59,971 bases of DNA from Streptosporangiales bacterium. Its GTDB lineage: Bacteria > Actinomycetota > Actinomycetes > Streptosporangiales > Streptosporangiaceae. The position numbers and the translations under genes are program-made. Positions 44,613-53,211 of the stretch are shown here, piece after piece. A model generated the notes under the pieces. It saw only the letters and a program-made list of their open reading frames with translations, was not told where the DNA came from and did no database searches. Every line of letters starts with the position of its first letter. Positions within the stretch are counted from its first letter, which is position 1. The stretch lies in NCBI GenBank assembly GCA_009380095.1, contig WHSL01000007.1:1-59971 (forward strand), given 5' to 3'.

Positions 44613-45892
44613 GGCGGGACATCAACGAGTTCTTGACACAGACCGGTCCCGGGACGCCGATGGGCGAACTGTTCCGGCAGTACTGGCTCCCGGCGCTACA
44701 CGTCGAGGAGTTGCCGGAGAACGACTGCCCACCCGTGCGGGTGAAGCTGCTGTCCGAGCGGATGATCGCCTTCCGCGACAGCCAGGGGCGGTACGGCCTG
44801 ATCGATGAGTTCTGTGCGCACCGCGGCGCGTCCCTGTGGTTCGGGCGGAACGAGGAGTCGGGCCTGCGCTGCTCGTACCACGGCTGGAAGTACGACGTCA
44901 CCGGCCAGTGCCTGGAGGTGCCGTCGGAGGAGGGCAACAGCAACTTCTGCGAGAACGTGAAGCTGACCTCCTACCCCCTGGTCAAGGTCGGCGACCTGCT
45001 CTGGACGTACATGGGCGACCCGGCCCGCAGGCCCGGCCTGCCCGAGTTCGAGTTCCTGCAGGTCCCGCCGGAGCAGACCTACACCTCCAAGCGGTGGCAG
45101 CAGTGCAACTGGCTGCAGGCGTTCGAGGGCGGGATCGACTCGAGCCACGTCACGTTCCTGCACTCCGGCGGGCTGAAGAACGACCCGCTTTTCAAGGGCG
45201 CGAAGGGCAACGAGTACAACCTGAACGACACCAAGCCGTTCTTCGAGGTCGCGGACAGCGAGGGTGGCCTGTTCGTGGGCGCCCGCCGCAACGCCGAGGA
45301 GGGCAAGTACTACTGGCGCATCACGCCGTGGGTGATGCCCGCGTTCACGATGGTGCCGCCCCGCGGTGACCATCCGGTGCACGGCCACTTCTGGGTGCCG
45401 ATCGATGACGAGAACTGCTGGACGTACTCCTTCGACTACCACCCGGTCCGCGCGCTCACCGAGACCGAGCGGCAGGCGATGCTCGACGGGCACGGCGTCC
45501 ACAGCAAGAACATCCCGGGCACCTACCGTCCCGCCGCGAACATGGACAACGACTACCTGATGGACCGCGGGGCGCAGAGGCGCGGTGAGACCTACTCCGG
45601 GATCGCCGGCATCGCCATGCAGGACGCCTCGCTGCAGGAGAGCATGGGCCCGATCGTGGACCGCAGCAAGGAACGGCTCGTACCGGCCGACAGCGGGATC
45701 ATCAAGGCCCGGCAGAAGCTGCGCAAGGCCGCGGTCGCGCTGCGGGACGAGGGCGTGACGCCGCCCGGTGTGGACCCGGAGCACCACAAGGTGCGTTCGG
45801 CGGCGGTCGTGCTGCCGCAGGCCGAGTCGTTCCTGGCCTCCAGCCGCGACGCGGTGACGGTGACACCCGGCACTCCGCAGGCGTCGATCTGA
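44606..45892 (+). CDS. Rieske non-heme iron oxygenase, phthalate 4,5-dioxygenase-like
   Basis: A 428-residue ring-hydroxylating oxygenase. The Rieske cluster is bound by Cys70/His72 and Cys89/His92 (FCAHRGA, CSYHGWK). The mononuclear iron site is in GGIDSSHVTFLHSG with Asp178, His181 and His186. The N terminus (TGPGTPMGELFRQYWLPALH) is typical of the phthalate dioxygenase group, which works on aromatic carboxylates as a homo-oligomer without a beta subunit. GTG start with GGAGGAAGGGG upstream. With the ferredoxin and the divergent reductase it makes a complete three-component system. Confidence 0.92.
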   Translation: MLRRDINEFLTQTGPGTPMGELFRQYWLPALHVEELPENDCPPVRVKLLSERMIAFRDSQGRYGLIDEFCAHRGASLWFGRNEESGLRCSYHGWKYDVTGQCLEVPSEEGNSNFCENVKLTSYPLVKVGDLLWTYMGDPARRPGLPEFEFLQVPPEQTYTSKRWQQCNWLQAFEGGIDSSHVTFLHSGGLKNDPLFKGAKGNEYNLNDTKPFFEVADSEGGLFVGARRNAEEGKYYWRITPWVMPAFTMVPPRGDHPVHGHFWVPIDDENCWTYSFDYHPVRALTETERQAMLDGHGVHSKNIPGTYRPAANMDNDYLMDRGAQRRGETYSGIAGIAMQDASLQESMGPIVDRSKERLVPADSGIIKARQKLRKAAVALRDEGVTPPGVDPEHHKVRSAAVVLPQAESFLASSRDAVTVTPGTPQASI

Positions 45893-45893
45893 G

Positions 45894-46400
45894 ATGGCGT
45901 ACATGTCGCCGTTCCCCAGCGAGTCGGCCTGGGCCGCCTCCGCGGGCGAGGCGCGCTACCGCATCGACGGCACCATCGTCTCCGCCCGAAACGCGCGCGT
46001 CATCGCGCTGGACGAGCGGGCCGCGTCGGTCGCGCGCCGGGTCGCGGACGGCCCCTGGGCGCAGGCCGGGTTCTTCACCTGCGAGAACAGCGGTCCGGCA
46101 GGAGACGGGGACGAGATCGCGCTGCGCGGGCTCGATGGCGTGCCCAGCACGCTGGCGGGCCTCTTGGCCACCGATCCCGACGTCGTGGTCGTCCTCGCGA
46201 CCGACGACACCGGGCGTGCCCAGGCGGCCGCGATCGGCCGTGCCTGCGGCGCCCGCGCCATCATGACGGCCGGGGTCGTGCTCGGCGACGGCTTCGAGGC
46301 CGATGACGCCGTCGCCGCGCTCCGCCCGTACGCCCGGGTGCTGCTGCTGTCCGCGGACGAGAGTGACGTGTTCGAACTGCTCACCGCACTGCGGGTCTGA
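45894..46400 (+). CDS. Hypothetical protein, 168 residues
   Basis: Not recognised. It begins one base after the Rieske stop codon and has no signal peptide or membrane segment. The second half has an alternating pattern, DVVVVLATDDTGRAQAAAIGRACGARA then IMTAGVVLGDG and ARVLLLSADESD, that looks like a Rossmann-type sheet/helix repeat. Being inside the oxygenase operon between the oxygenase and a PanB-like gene it probably serves the pathway, but I assign no function. Confidence 0.7.
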   Translation: MAYMSPFPSESAWAASAGEARYRIDGTIVSARNARVIALDERAASVARRVADGPWAQAGFFTCENSGPAGDGDEIALRGLDGVPSTLAGLLATDPDVVVVLATDDTGRAQAAAIGRACGARAIMTAGVVLGDGFEADDAVAALRPYARVLLLSADESDVFELLTALRV

Positions 46401-46416
46401 GAGAGGAGGGCCCGCA

Positions 46417-47250
46417 ATGCCGGGAAAGGTGACGCTCAACGCGCTCCAGGAGATGAAGAACGGCGGGCGCAAGATCGTCGGTGTGGTGGCCTGGGACTAT
46501 CAGATGGCCCGGATCGCCGACCGGGCGGGCGTGGAGCTGGTCTCGGTCGGCGACACCGTCGGCGTGAACCTGTGGGGTGACCCGAATCCGTTCGAGATCA
46601 CGATGGACCAGATGGTCCTGGTCACGCGGGCGGTGCGGCGCGGAGTGAGCCGGGCGCTGCTCAGCGCCGACTTCCCGTTCGGCCCCCTCCAGGAAGGCAC
46701 GGGGAGCGCCGTACGGGCGGCCATCCGGTTCGTCAAGGAGGCCGGGGTCGACATGGTCAAGCTCGACGGGGCCCCGGACTTCCTCGACGCCGTCACGGCG
46801 ATCACGCGAGCGGGGATCCCGGTGTTCGCACAGTTCGGGATCACGCCGCAGACCGCACTGCGGTACGGGGTCGAGTACCGCGCGGTCCCGTCCAGCGCCG
46901 ACCAGGTGCCGGTGGAGATGATGGACGCGCTGGTCGACGAGGCCAAGCGGCTGGAGGGCGCGGGCGCCGCGCTGCTCAACTTCACCAACTCCGGGCCGGT
47001 CGTGGGCGCGGCCGTCGCGGAGGCGGTGTCCATCCCGGTCGTCGGGGGCTTCGGCGGCGGCCCGTGGCTGGACGGCCGGATGCGGATGGCGCACGCGGCG
47101 ATCGGCTACGCCGCGTCGGCCATCGACGATCCCCCCGACACCTACGCCAATGTCGCGCGGGTGGCGCTGGACGCGCTGAGCTCGTACGCCGAGGACGTAC
47201 GGGCCGCTCGCCAGATCGCGGGGGGCATCCCCGTACCGCCGGAAAACTGA
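46417..47250 (+). CDS. PanB-like (ketopantoate hydroxymethyltransferase superfamily) TIM-barrel protein
   Basis: A 277-residue protein matching PanB in layout: VGVVAWDYQMARIADRAGVE, SVGDTVG (Asp46), LSADFPFG (Asp85) and MVKLDG (Lys115, Asp117) correspond to the metal and substrate ligands. The catalytic glutamate of PanB (VLE in the family) is Asn188 in LLNFTNSGP. It is therefore unlikely to make ketopantoate; a retro-aldol or C-C lyase step on a 2-oxo acid is possible. GAGAGGAGG precedes the ATG at 46417. Confidence 0.75.
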   Translation: MPGKVTLNALQEMKNGGRKIVGVVAWDYQMARIADRAGVELVSVGDTVGVNLWGDPNPFEITMDQMVLVTRAVRRGVSRALLSADFPFGPLQEGTGSAVRAAIRFVKEAGVDMVKLDGAPDFLDAVTAITRAGIPVFAQFGITPQTALRYGVEYRAVPSSADQVPVEMMDALVDEAKRLEGAGAALLNFTNSGPVVGAAVAEAVSIPVVGGFGGGPWLDGRMRMAHAAIGYAASAIDDPPDTYANVARVALDALSSYAEDVRAARQIAGGIPVPPEN

Positions 47251-47283
47251 CCGCCGGCCCGACCAGAAGCCAAGGAGAGCGAC

Positions 47284-48132
47284 ATGCCCATCGCCCATGC
47301 CGACGGGATTCCGACCCGGTACGAGGTGATCGGCTCAGGCCCACCGCTGTTGCTGTTCTCCCCCGGGGGATTCGACTCCGTCCAGGAGAACTGGCGGGAG
47401 CTGGGGATCTACCGGCGCCTGCGGCTACTCGACCACCTCAGCGAGTCCTACACCTGCATCACCTTCGATCGGCGGGAGGCGGGCGAGTCCGGCGGGCGGC
47501 TGGAGCGGCTCTCCTGGGACGGGTACGCGGCGCAGGGGGCCGGGCTCCTCGATCATCTGGGCTTCGAGCGGGCGCATCTGATGGGCGGGTGCGCGGGCTG
47601 CTCCACCGTGGCGGCGTTCGCGGTGGCCCGTCCCGAACGGGCGCTGAGCATGGTGCTGTTCTCGCCGGCCGGCGGCGTGAAATACCGCATGAAGCAGCAC
47701 GACCGCTTCGCCCGGCACCTTGCCTACGTGGACGAGCACGGCCTGGACGGGGCGGTGGCGCTGGCGCAAGGCTCAGACCAGGGCTTCTCCAAGGATCCGC
47801 GGGTCGGTCCGTGGGCTCCGGTGCTCCGCAATGACGCCGCGTTCGCCGAGGCGTACGCCGGGACGGACGCCGGCCGCTACCGCATCCTGGTCGACGGTAT
47901 CGCGCGGTTGCTGTACGACCGCGACACCGTCCCGGGTGCGGAACCCGAAGATCTCCTGCGGCTGGACATCCCCGCGCTCATCGTCCCGGGTGAGGACGAC
48001 TCGCACGCGCCCTCGGCCGCCCGCTATCTCCAGGAATGCCTTCCGCAGGCGGAGTACTGGGATGTCCCGGTGGCCGGGCAGACCGAGTCGACGGCCCCCG
48101 CCGAAGTGTTGCGCTTCCTGGACAAGGCATAG
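47284..48132 (+). CDS. Alpha/beta-hydrolase fold protein with cysteine nucleophile elbow
   Basis: A 282-residue alpha/beta hydrolase. The oxyanion region is LLFSPGG and the nucleophile elbow reads GGCAGC, placing Cys103 where Ser normally stands. The acidic residue is in VPGEDDSH, but the usual His motif near the C terminus (GH) is GQTES with Gln266. Relatives in aromatic pathways hydrolyse ring-fission products (for example N-formylmaleamate deformylase or meta-cleavage product hydrolases). Because two triad residues differ, the activity is uncertain. AAGGAGAG precedes the ATG. Confidence 0.8.
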   Translation: MPIAHADGIPTRYEVIGSGPPLLLFSPGGFDSVQENWRELGIYRRLRLLDHLSESYTCITFDRREAGESGGRLERLSWDGYAAQGAGLLDHLGFERAHLMGGCAGCSTVAAFAVARPERALSMVLFSPAGGVKYRMKQHDRFARHLAYVDEHGLDGAVALAQGSDQGFSKDPRVGPWAPVLRNDAAFAEAYAGTDAGRYRILVDGIARLLYDRDTVPGAEPEDLLRLDIPALIVPGEDDSHAPSAARYLQECLPQAEYWDVPVAGQTESTAPAEVLRFLDKA

Positions 48133-48175
48133 GGCGGATGCCCGTACGCGACCACGAGACAGAGGAGGAGACGGT

Positions 48176-49303
48176 ATGGCGGAGCAGGTGCTGGCCGCGG
48201 TCAGGACCGGACCGGGCACGACCGAGATGCGCGAGTTCCCGGTGCCGGACATTCCCGACGACGGCGCCCTGCTCAGGGTGGAGGTCGCCGGGATCTGCGG
48301 TACGGACGTCAAGATGTACGCCAAGCCCCCGTTCACCGATCCGGTGATCATGGGCCACGAGAACGTCGGGGTCATCGCCAAGGCGGGCCGCGCCTTCACG
48401 GAGCGCAAGGGCCTGGCCGAAGGCGACCGTGTCTTCGTCGAGCATTACGTCGGCTGTTTCCGCTGCGCGTGGTGCCACGCCGGCGAATATCGGCACTGCG
48501 AGCTGACCGACTGGCGCACCAACCCCGACGCCCGCCGCTACGGGTACACCTCCGCGGACAAGCCGTACCACCTGTGGGGCGGCTTCTCGCAGTACCTCTA
48601 CCTGCCGTGGAACTCGGTGACCCACCACGTCCCCGACGGCGTCTCCGCGGAGCTGGCCGGGCTGGTGACGCCGCTGTCCAACGGCATCGAGTGGGCGCTG
48701 GTCACCGCCGAGGTCGGGTACGCCTCGACCGTCCTCATCCAGGGTCCGGGGCAGCAGGGGTTGTCCCAGGTCGTCGCGTGCAAGCAGGCAGGCGCGTCGC
48801 TCATCATCGTCACCGGCACGACACGGGACGCGGCGCGGCTCGCCCTGGCGCGGCAGCTCGGCGCCGATCACGTCATCGACGTCACGCACGAGGACGCCCT
48901 CGAACGCGTACGGGAGATCACCGGCGGGCGCGGAGTCGATGTCGTCCTCGACTGCACCTCTGGCGCCGGCACCGCCCCGGTCCTGCTCGGCGTCGACGCG
49001 CTCAAGCGGCGCGAGGGCACGATGGTCGTCCAGGGTGAGCTCGCAGCCTTCCCCGACTTCCCGCTGAAGAAGATCACGGAGAAGTCGATCAGCGTGAAGA
49101 GCGCCCGCGGCCACAGCTACCGCTCCTGCGAGCTCGCCCTCGAGCAGCTCGCGTCCGGCCGGTTCCCGCTGGAGAAGCTGAGCACGCACGCGTTCGGGCT
49201 GAGTGACGCCGACCGCGCCATCCGTACGGTGGGCGGCGAAGGGGCCGAAGACGTCATCCACGTGTCGCTGCTGCCCTGGTCCGAAACAGCGCAGGAGGCG
49301 TGA
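48176..49303 (+). CDS. Zinc-dependent medium-chain alcohol dehydrogenase
   Basis: A 375-residue MDR alcohol dehydrogenase. Catalytic zinc ligands in AGICGTD and GHENVG; structural zinc in CFRCAWCHAGEYRHC (four cysteines); NAD-binding QGPGQQGLSQ. A strong GAGGAGG precedes the ATG at 48176; the upstream open frame is a shadow of the hydrolase gene. It probably oxidises a hydroxy intermediate, for example a ring diol or semialdehyde precursor. Confidence 0.92.
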   Translation: MAEQVLAAVRTGPGTTEMREFPVPDIPDDGALLRVEVAGICGTDVKMYAKPPFTDPVIMGHENVGVIAKAGRAFTERKGLAEGDRVFVEHYVGCFRCAWCHAGEYRHCELTDWRTNPDARRYGYTSADKPYHLWGGFSQYLYLPWNSVTHHVPDGVSAELAGLVTPLSNGIEWALVTAEVGYASTVLIQGPGQQGLSQVVACKQAGASLIIVTGTTRDAARLALARQLGADHVIDVTHEDALERVREITGGRGVDVVLDCTSGAGTAPVLLGVDALKRREGTMVVQGELAAFPDFPLKKITEKSISVKSARGHSYRSCELALEQLASGRFPLEKLSTHAFGLSDADRAIRTVGGEGAEDVIHVSLLPWSETAQEA

Positions 49304-49992
49304 TGGGCACCGTCGTACGCAACCCGCCCCGCGCCGGCAAGGAGACGGTCGACGCGCTCGGCCGGTACGGGGTGGCCACCGTCCATGAGGCGCAGGGACG
49401 TACGGGACTACTCGCCTCCGCCCTGCGTCCCGTCTACCCCCGCGCGCACATCGCGGGCACCGCGGTCACGGTGAGCGTTCCGCCGGGCGACAACTGGATG
49501 ATCCATGTCGCCGTGGAACAGTGCCGGGAGGGCGATGTCCTGGTGGTCGCGCCCACGTCACCCTCGGAGGCCGGCTACTTCGGCGAGCTGCTGGCCACCT
49601 CGGTGGCCGCGCGCGGTGTACGGGGCGCGGTCATCGACGCGGGCTGCCGCGACATCACCGAGCTCCAGCGGATGGGGTTCCCAGTGTGGGCGCGGCACGT
49701 CTGCGCGTTCGGGACTGTGAAGGAGACCCTCGGCGACGTCAACCTCGGCCTTGTCTGCGCCGGCCAGCGGATCGATCCGGGAGATGTGATCATCGCCGAT
49801 GACGACGGGGTCGTGGTCGTCCCGCGCACCCGGGCTCAGGAGATCGCCGTCGCGGCGGAGAAGCGCGAAGAGCGGGAGGCGGCGCTGCGCGAACGGTACG
49901 CCGGCGGTGAACTCGGCCTCGACGTCAACGACATGCGTGAGCGCCTGGCGAGCAAGGGGCTCACCTATGTCGACCGAACGCCGGGCGAGTGA
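49303..49992 (+). CDS. ligK: 4-carboxy-4-hydroxy-2-oxoadipate aldolase/RraA-like protein
   Basis: A 229-residue class II aldolase of the LigK/GalC/RraA family, normal length. TVHEAQGRTGLLASALRPVY, the GDVLVVAP stretch, GCRDITELQRMGFPVWAR and PGDVIIADDDGVVVVP are diagnostic; the Arg-Asp pair in GCRD binds metal and substrate. It splits 4-carboxy-4-hydroxy-2-oxoadipate to pyruvate and oxaloacetate in protocatechuate 4,5-cleavage. ATG at 49303 (TGATG overlap) with AGGAGG five bases upstream. The next gene is the preceding step of that pathway, which strengthens the call. Confidence 0.88.
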   Translation: MGTVVRNPPRAGKETVDALGRYGVATVHEAQGRTGLLASALRPVYPRAHIAGTAVTVSVPPGDNWMIHVAVEQCREGDVLVVAPTSPSEAGYFGELLATSVAARGVRGAVIDAGCRDITELQRMGFPVWARHVCAFGTVKETLGDVNLGLVCAGQRIDPGDVIIADDDGVVVVPRTRAQEIAVAAEKREEREAALRERYAGGELGLDVNDMRERLASKGLTYVDRTPGE

Positions 49993-49999
49993 GGGTAAC

Positions 50000-51022
50000 A
50001 TGATCATTGATTGCCATGGCCACTACACCACCAGCCCGCCTCAGCACGGGACCTTCCGCCAGGCCCAGCTGGCACGGCTGGAGGACCCCTCCCTTTCCGC
50101 ACCCGAGCCGCCCGCCATCTCCGACGACGCGATCCGCGAGAGCGTGGAGAGCAACCAGCTGAGGGTTCTGCGCGAACGCGGCGGCGACCTGATGATCTTT
50201 TCGCCGCAGGCGTCCGCGATGGCGCACCACGTGCCCGATCCGGCCACGGCCCGCGTGTGGGCGCGGGTGAACAACGACCTCATCCACCGGGTGATCGAGC
50301 TGTTCCCGCAGCGGTTCGCGGGGGTCTGCCAGCTTCCACAGACGCCCGGCGGCTCCCTCGACGACTCGGTGGCCGAGCTCCGCCGGTGCGTACGTGAGCT
50401 GGGCTTCGTCGGGTGCAACCTCAACCCCGACCCCTCCGGCGGCCACTGGACGTCGCCGCCGCTCACCGACCCGTACTGGTTCCCGCTGTACGAGACGATG
50501 GTGGAGCTGGACGTCCCGGCGATGATCCACGTCTCGACGTCATGCAACTCCAGCTTCCACACCCTCGGAGCGCACTACCTCAACGCCGACACCTCGGTGT
50601 TCATGCAGTTCGTCCAGGACGACCTGTTCGACCGGTTCCCGGCCCTGCGATTCGTCATCCCGCACGGCGGCGGTGCGGTTCCCTTCCACTGGGGGCGCTA
50701 CCGGGGCCTCGCCAACCGGATGGGACGACCGGATCCGACGGCGCTGCTGGGGAGCAACGTCTTCTTCGACACCTGCGTCTACCACCAGCCCGGCATCGAC
50801 CTGCTCTGCCAGGTCATGGGGAGCGACGGTCTGCTGTTCGCGTCGGAGATGCTGGGCGCGGTGCGCGGCGACAACCCCGAGACCGGCCGCGGCTGGGACG
50901 ACACCAAGGCCTATCTGGACGCCGCCGGGCTCTCCGACGAGGACCGCCACAAGATCTTCGAGGGCAACACCCGGCGCGTCTACCCCCTCCTGGACGCGCG
51001 ACTGACCTCGGAAGGACACTGA
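50000..51022 (+). CDS. ligJ: 4-oxalomesaconate hydratase-like amidohydrolase
   Basis: A 340-residue amidohydrolase-superfamily protein of the LigJ type. MIIDCHGHYTT at the N terminus holds the HxH metal pair, AMIHVSTS and FVIPHGGGAVPFH carry further histidines, and LLFASEMLG stands in the usual final-Asp region, with Glu replacing Asp as in LigJ-type hydratases. LigJ hydrates 4-oxalomesaconate to the substrate of LigK, the gene just upstream. ATG at 50000 seven bases after the LigK stop. Confidence 0.85.
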   Translation: MIIDCHGHYTTSPPQHGTFRQAQLARLEDPSLSAPEPPAISDDAIRESVESNQLRVLRERGGDLMIFSPQASAMAHHVPDPATARVWARVNNDLIHRVIELFPQRFAGVCQLPQTPGGSLDDSVAELRRCVRELGFVGCNLNPDPSGGHWTSPPLTDPYWFPLYETMVELDVPAMIHVSTSCNSSFHTLGAHYLNADTSVFMQFVQDDLFDRFPALRFVIPHGGGAVPFHWGRYRGLANRMGRPDPTALLGSNVFFDTCVYHQPGIDLLCQVMGSDGLLFASEMLGAVRGDNPETGRGWDDTKAYLDAAGLSDEDRHKIFEGNTRRVYPLLDARLTSEGH

Positions 51023-51024
51023 CC

Positions 51025-52026
51025 ATGGCCCCGCTCCATCTCACCTTCGCGTGCGGCGACTACGACCGGACGCGCGCGCTGAGCGAGGGGACGATCCGCC
51101 CCGACGGCATCGATCTGACCTATCTCCGGCTGCCGGTGGAGGAGACCTTCTTCCGCATGATGCGCCACCAGGAGTTCGAGGTGGCGGAGCTGTCGCTCTC
51201 GTCCTACGTCCTGTCACTGGACAGAGCCGTCCAGGGAGGGTCGCCGTTCGTGGCGCTGCCGGTGTTCCCGTCCCGCATGTTCCGGCACGGGTCGCTCTAC
51301 TGCCACCGCGACGCGGGCATCTCCGCGCCTGAGGACCTGCGCGGCAAGGTGGTCGGCAGCCCGGAGTACCAGCTCACGGCGTGCGTGTGGGTGCGCGGCA
51401 TCCTCGGTGACCGGCACGGCGTACCGTTCGACTCCGTCGAGTACCGCACGGGCGGGCAGGAGACGCCCGGCCGCATCGAGAAGGCGGGCGTCGAGCTGCC
51501 GGAGTCGGTACGGATCAGCCCCATTCCCGACGGCAGGACGCTCGCGTCCATGCTGGCCGAGGGCGAGATCGACGCCCTGTGCACGCCGCGCGTCCCCGGC
51601 CCCTTCGTCGCGGGCGACCCCCGCGTACGGCGGGTGTTCCCCGATGTGGTCGCCGCCGAGAAGGAGTACTACGCGGCGACCGGCATCTTCCCGATCATGC
51701 ACGTCGTCGTGGTCCGGCGCGACGTCTACGACCGCCATCCGTGGGTCGCCCAGTCGCTCTACAAAGCACTGCTGGCGGCGAAGGACGAGGCGTACGCCCG
51801 CGTCTACGACACCTCCGCGCTGCGGTTCATGCTCCCCTGGCTGATCCCGCAGCTCGAGGAGGCGCGGGAACTCATGGGTGACGACTACTGGTCGTACGGG
51901 CTCGATCGCAATCGCACGACGCTTGCCACCTTCCTCCGCTACCACCACGAGCAGGGCCTGTCCGCACGGCTGTGGACGCCCGAGGAGCTCTTCGCCCCCG
52001 AGTCGCTGGAGTCGGCGGTCATCTGA
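51025..52026 (+). CDS. 4,5-dihydroxyphthalate decarboxylase-like protein 2
   Basis: A 333-residue cytosolic protein strongly resembling 4,5-dihydroxyphthalate decarboxylase: LTFACGDYDRTRALSEG, IRPDGIDLTYLRLPVEETFF, RMMRHQEFEVAELSLSSYV and IFPIMHVVVVRRDVY. The enzyme converts 4,5-dihydroxyphthalate to protocatechuate, which fits the phthalate-type oxygenase, LigJ and LigK in the same unit. AAGGACA precedes the ATG at 51025. Final gene of the long rightward unit before an operator-controlled cupin. Confidence 0.85.
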   Translation: MAPLHLTFACGDYDRTRALSEGTIRPDGIDLTYLRLPVEETFFRMMRHQEFEVAELSLSSYVLSLDRAVQGGSPFVALPVFPSRMFRHGSLYCHRDAGISAPEDLRGKVVGSPEYQLTACVWVRGILGDRHGVPFDSVEYRTGGQETPGRIEKAGVELPESVRISPIPDGRTLASMLAEGEIDALCTPRVPGPFVAGDPRVRRVFPDVVAAEKEYYAATGIFPIMHVVVVRRDVYDRHPWVAQSLYKALLAAKDEAYARVYDTSALRFMLPWLIPQLEEARELMGDDYWSYGLDRNRTTLATFLRYHHEQGLSARLWTPEELFAPESLESAVI

Positions 52027-52056
52027 TGCGTTGACGCGCCCCAGATAGCGGCATTA

Positions 52057-52067
52057 TGGTCATACCA
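52057..52067. promoter_or_regulatory. Perfect operator site TGGTCATACCA
   Basis: A perfect TGGT-N3-ACCA inverted repeat, extended as ATGGTCATACCAAT, 26 bases upstream of the cupin start at 52093. It marks a separate promoter for the cupin/EutA-like pair. Confidence 0.7.
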
Positions 52068-52092
52068 ATAGCCTGACCCTGGAGGAGTGTTC

Positions 52093-53211
52093 ATGGCCGA
52101 CCGCACAGCGCTCGTCAAGGACGAACTGGCCGCGAAGTTCAGCACCGAGAAGGACTCCCCCTACACCCGCTGGGTGGCCGCGGAGGGTCTGGACATCATC
52201 GCCGCCCACTACGTCCCGGACCTGCGCACGGTCGAGCTCAAGCCGTGGGAGCGGCGCGGCGGGCGCGGCGTGTTCATCAACCACGAGGCCACCCGTACCT
52301 CCAACGACTGCTATGTCTGCGAGATCCCGCCGGGCGGCAGCCTGGCGCCGCAACGGCAGCTGTTCGAGGAGATGATCCTGGTCCTGGACGGGCGGGGCTC
52401 CACCCGGGTCTGGAACGACGCCGGGGCAGCGGTCTCCTTCGAGTGGCAGGCCGGCTCCATCTTCGCCATCCCGCTCAACACCCACCACCAGCACTTCAAC
52501 GGATCGGGGCGCAACGCGGCCCGCTTCGTCGCCTCCACCAACCTGCCGCTTGTCCTCAACCTCTACGACGACGCGGACTTCGTGTTCGACACCCCCCGGG
52601 ACTTCCCGGGCCGGTTCGACGGCGAGCCCGACTACTTCTCGCCCAAGGGCGAGCAGAAGGGGCTGCTCCTGGACACCAACTTCGTCGCGGACGCGGCCAA
52701 CCTGCCGCTGGTCTCGGCGAAGGAGCGCGGCGCCGGCGGCGGGCACATCCGCTTCTCGATGGCCAAGGGCTCGATGAACAGCCACATCTCCCAGTTCCCC
52801 GTGGCCACGTACAAGAAGGGGCACCGGCACGGCCCGGGCGCCCACGTCATCATCCTGACGGGCACCGGCTACAGCCTGATGTGGCCCGAGGGTGAGGAGC
52901 CGCGGCACTACGAATGGGGTCCCGGCACGTTGATCGTCCCGCCGAACATGTGGTTCCACCAGCACTTCAACACCGGTCCCGAGCCCGCCCGCTACCTGGC
53001 GTTCAAGCACGAGGGGGTGGCGGTCCGCAACGCGCAGGGCGTACCTAAGGCGTGGATCAGCAGGCGCATCGGCGGCGACCAGATCGACTACGCCGACGAG
53101 TCGGCATTCGTCCGTGACACCTTCCGCAAAGCCCTGGCCGACCACGGCCTCGAACCTCGGATGGACGAGGCGTACGCCGCCGAGCTCGAGACGCTGCCGC
53201 CCCAGTCGTGA
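52093..53211 (+). CDS. Bicupin protein with active C-terminal metal site
   Basis: A 372-residue two-cupin protein. The N-terminal cupin has lost the HxH ligands (LAPQRQLFEEMILVLDG) though NTHHQHFNG remains; the C-terminal cupin is complete (KKGHRHGPGAHVIILTGTG, MWFHQHFNTG). GGAGG lies seven bases upstream of the ATG. Its stop overlaps the GTG of the EutA-like gene. A mononuclear-metal oxygenase or isomerase role is likely; it is more distant from the pair at 21282/38640. Confidence 0.8.
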   Translation: MADRTALVKDELAAKFSTEKDSPYTRWVAAEGLDIIAAHYVPDLRTVELKPWERRGGRGVFINHEATRTSNDCYVCEIPPGGSLAPQRQLFEEMILVLDGRGSTRVWNDAGAAVSFEWQAGSIFAIPLNTHHQHFNGSGRNAARFVASTNLPLVLNLYDDADFVFDTPRDFPGRFDGEPDYFSPKGEQKGLLLDTNFVADAANLPLVSAKERGAGGGHIRFSMAKGSMNSHISQFPVATYKKGHRHGPGAHVIILTGTGYSLMWPEGEEPRHYEWGPGTLIVPPNMWFHQHFNTGPEPARYLAFKHEGVAVRNAQGVPKAWISRRIGGDQIDYADESAFVRDTFRKALADHGLEPRMDEAYAAELETLPPQS

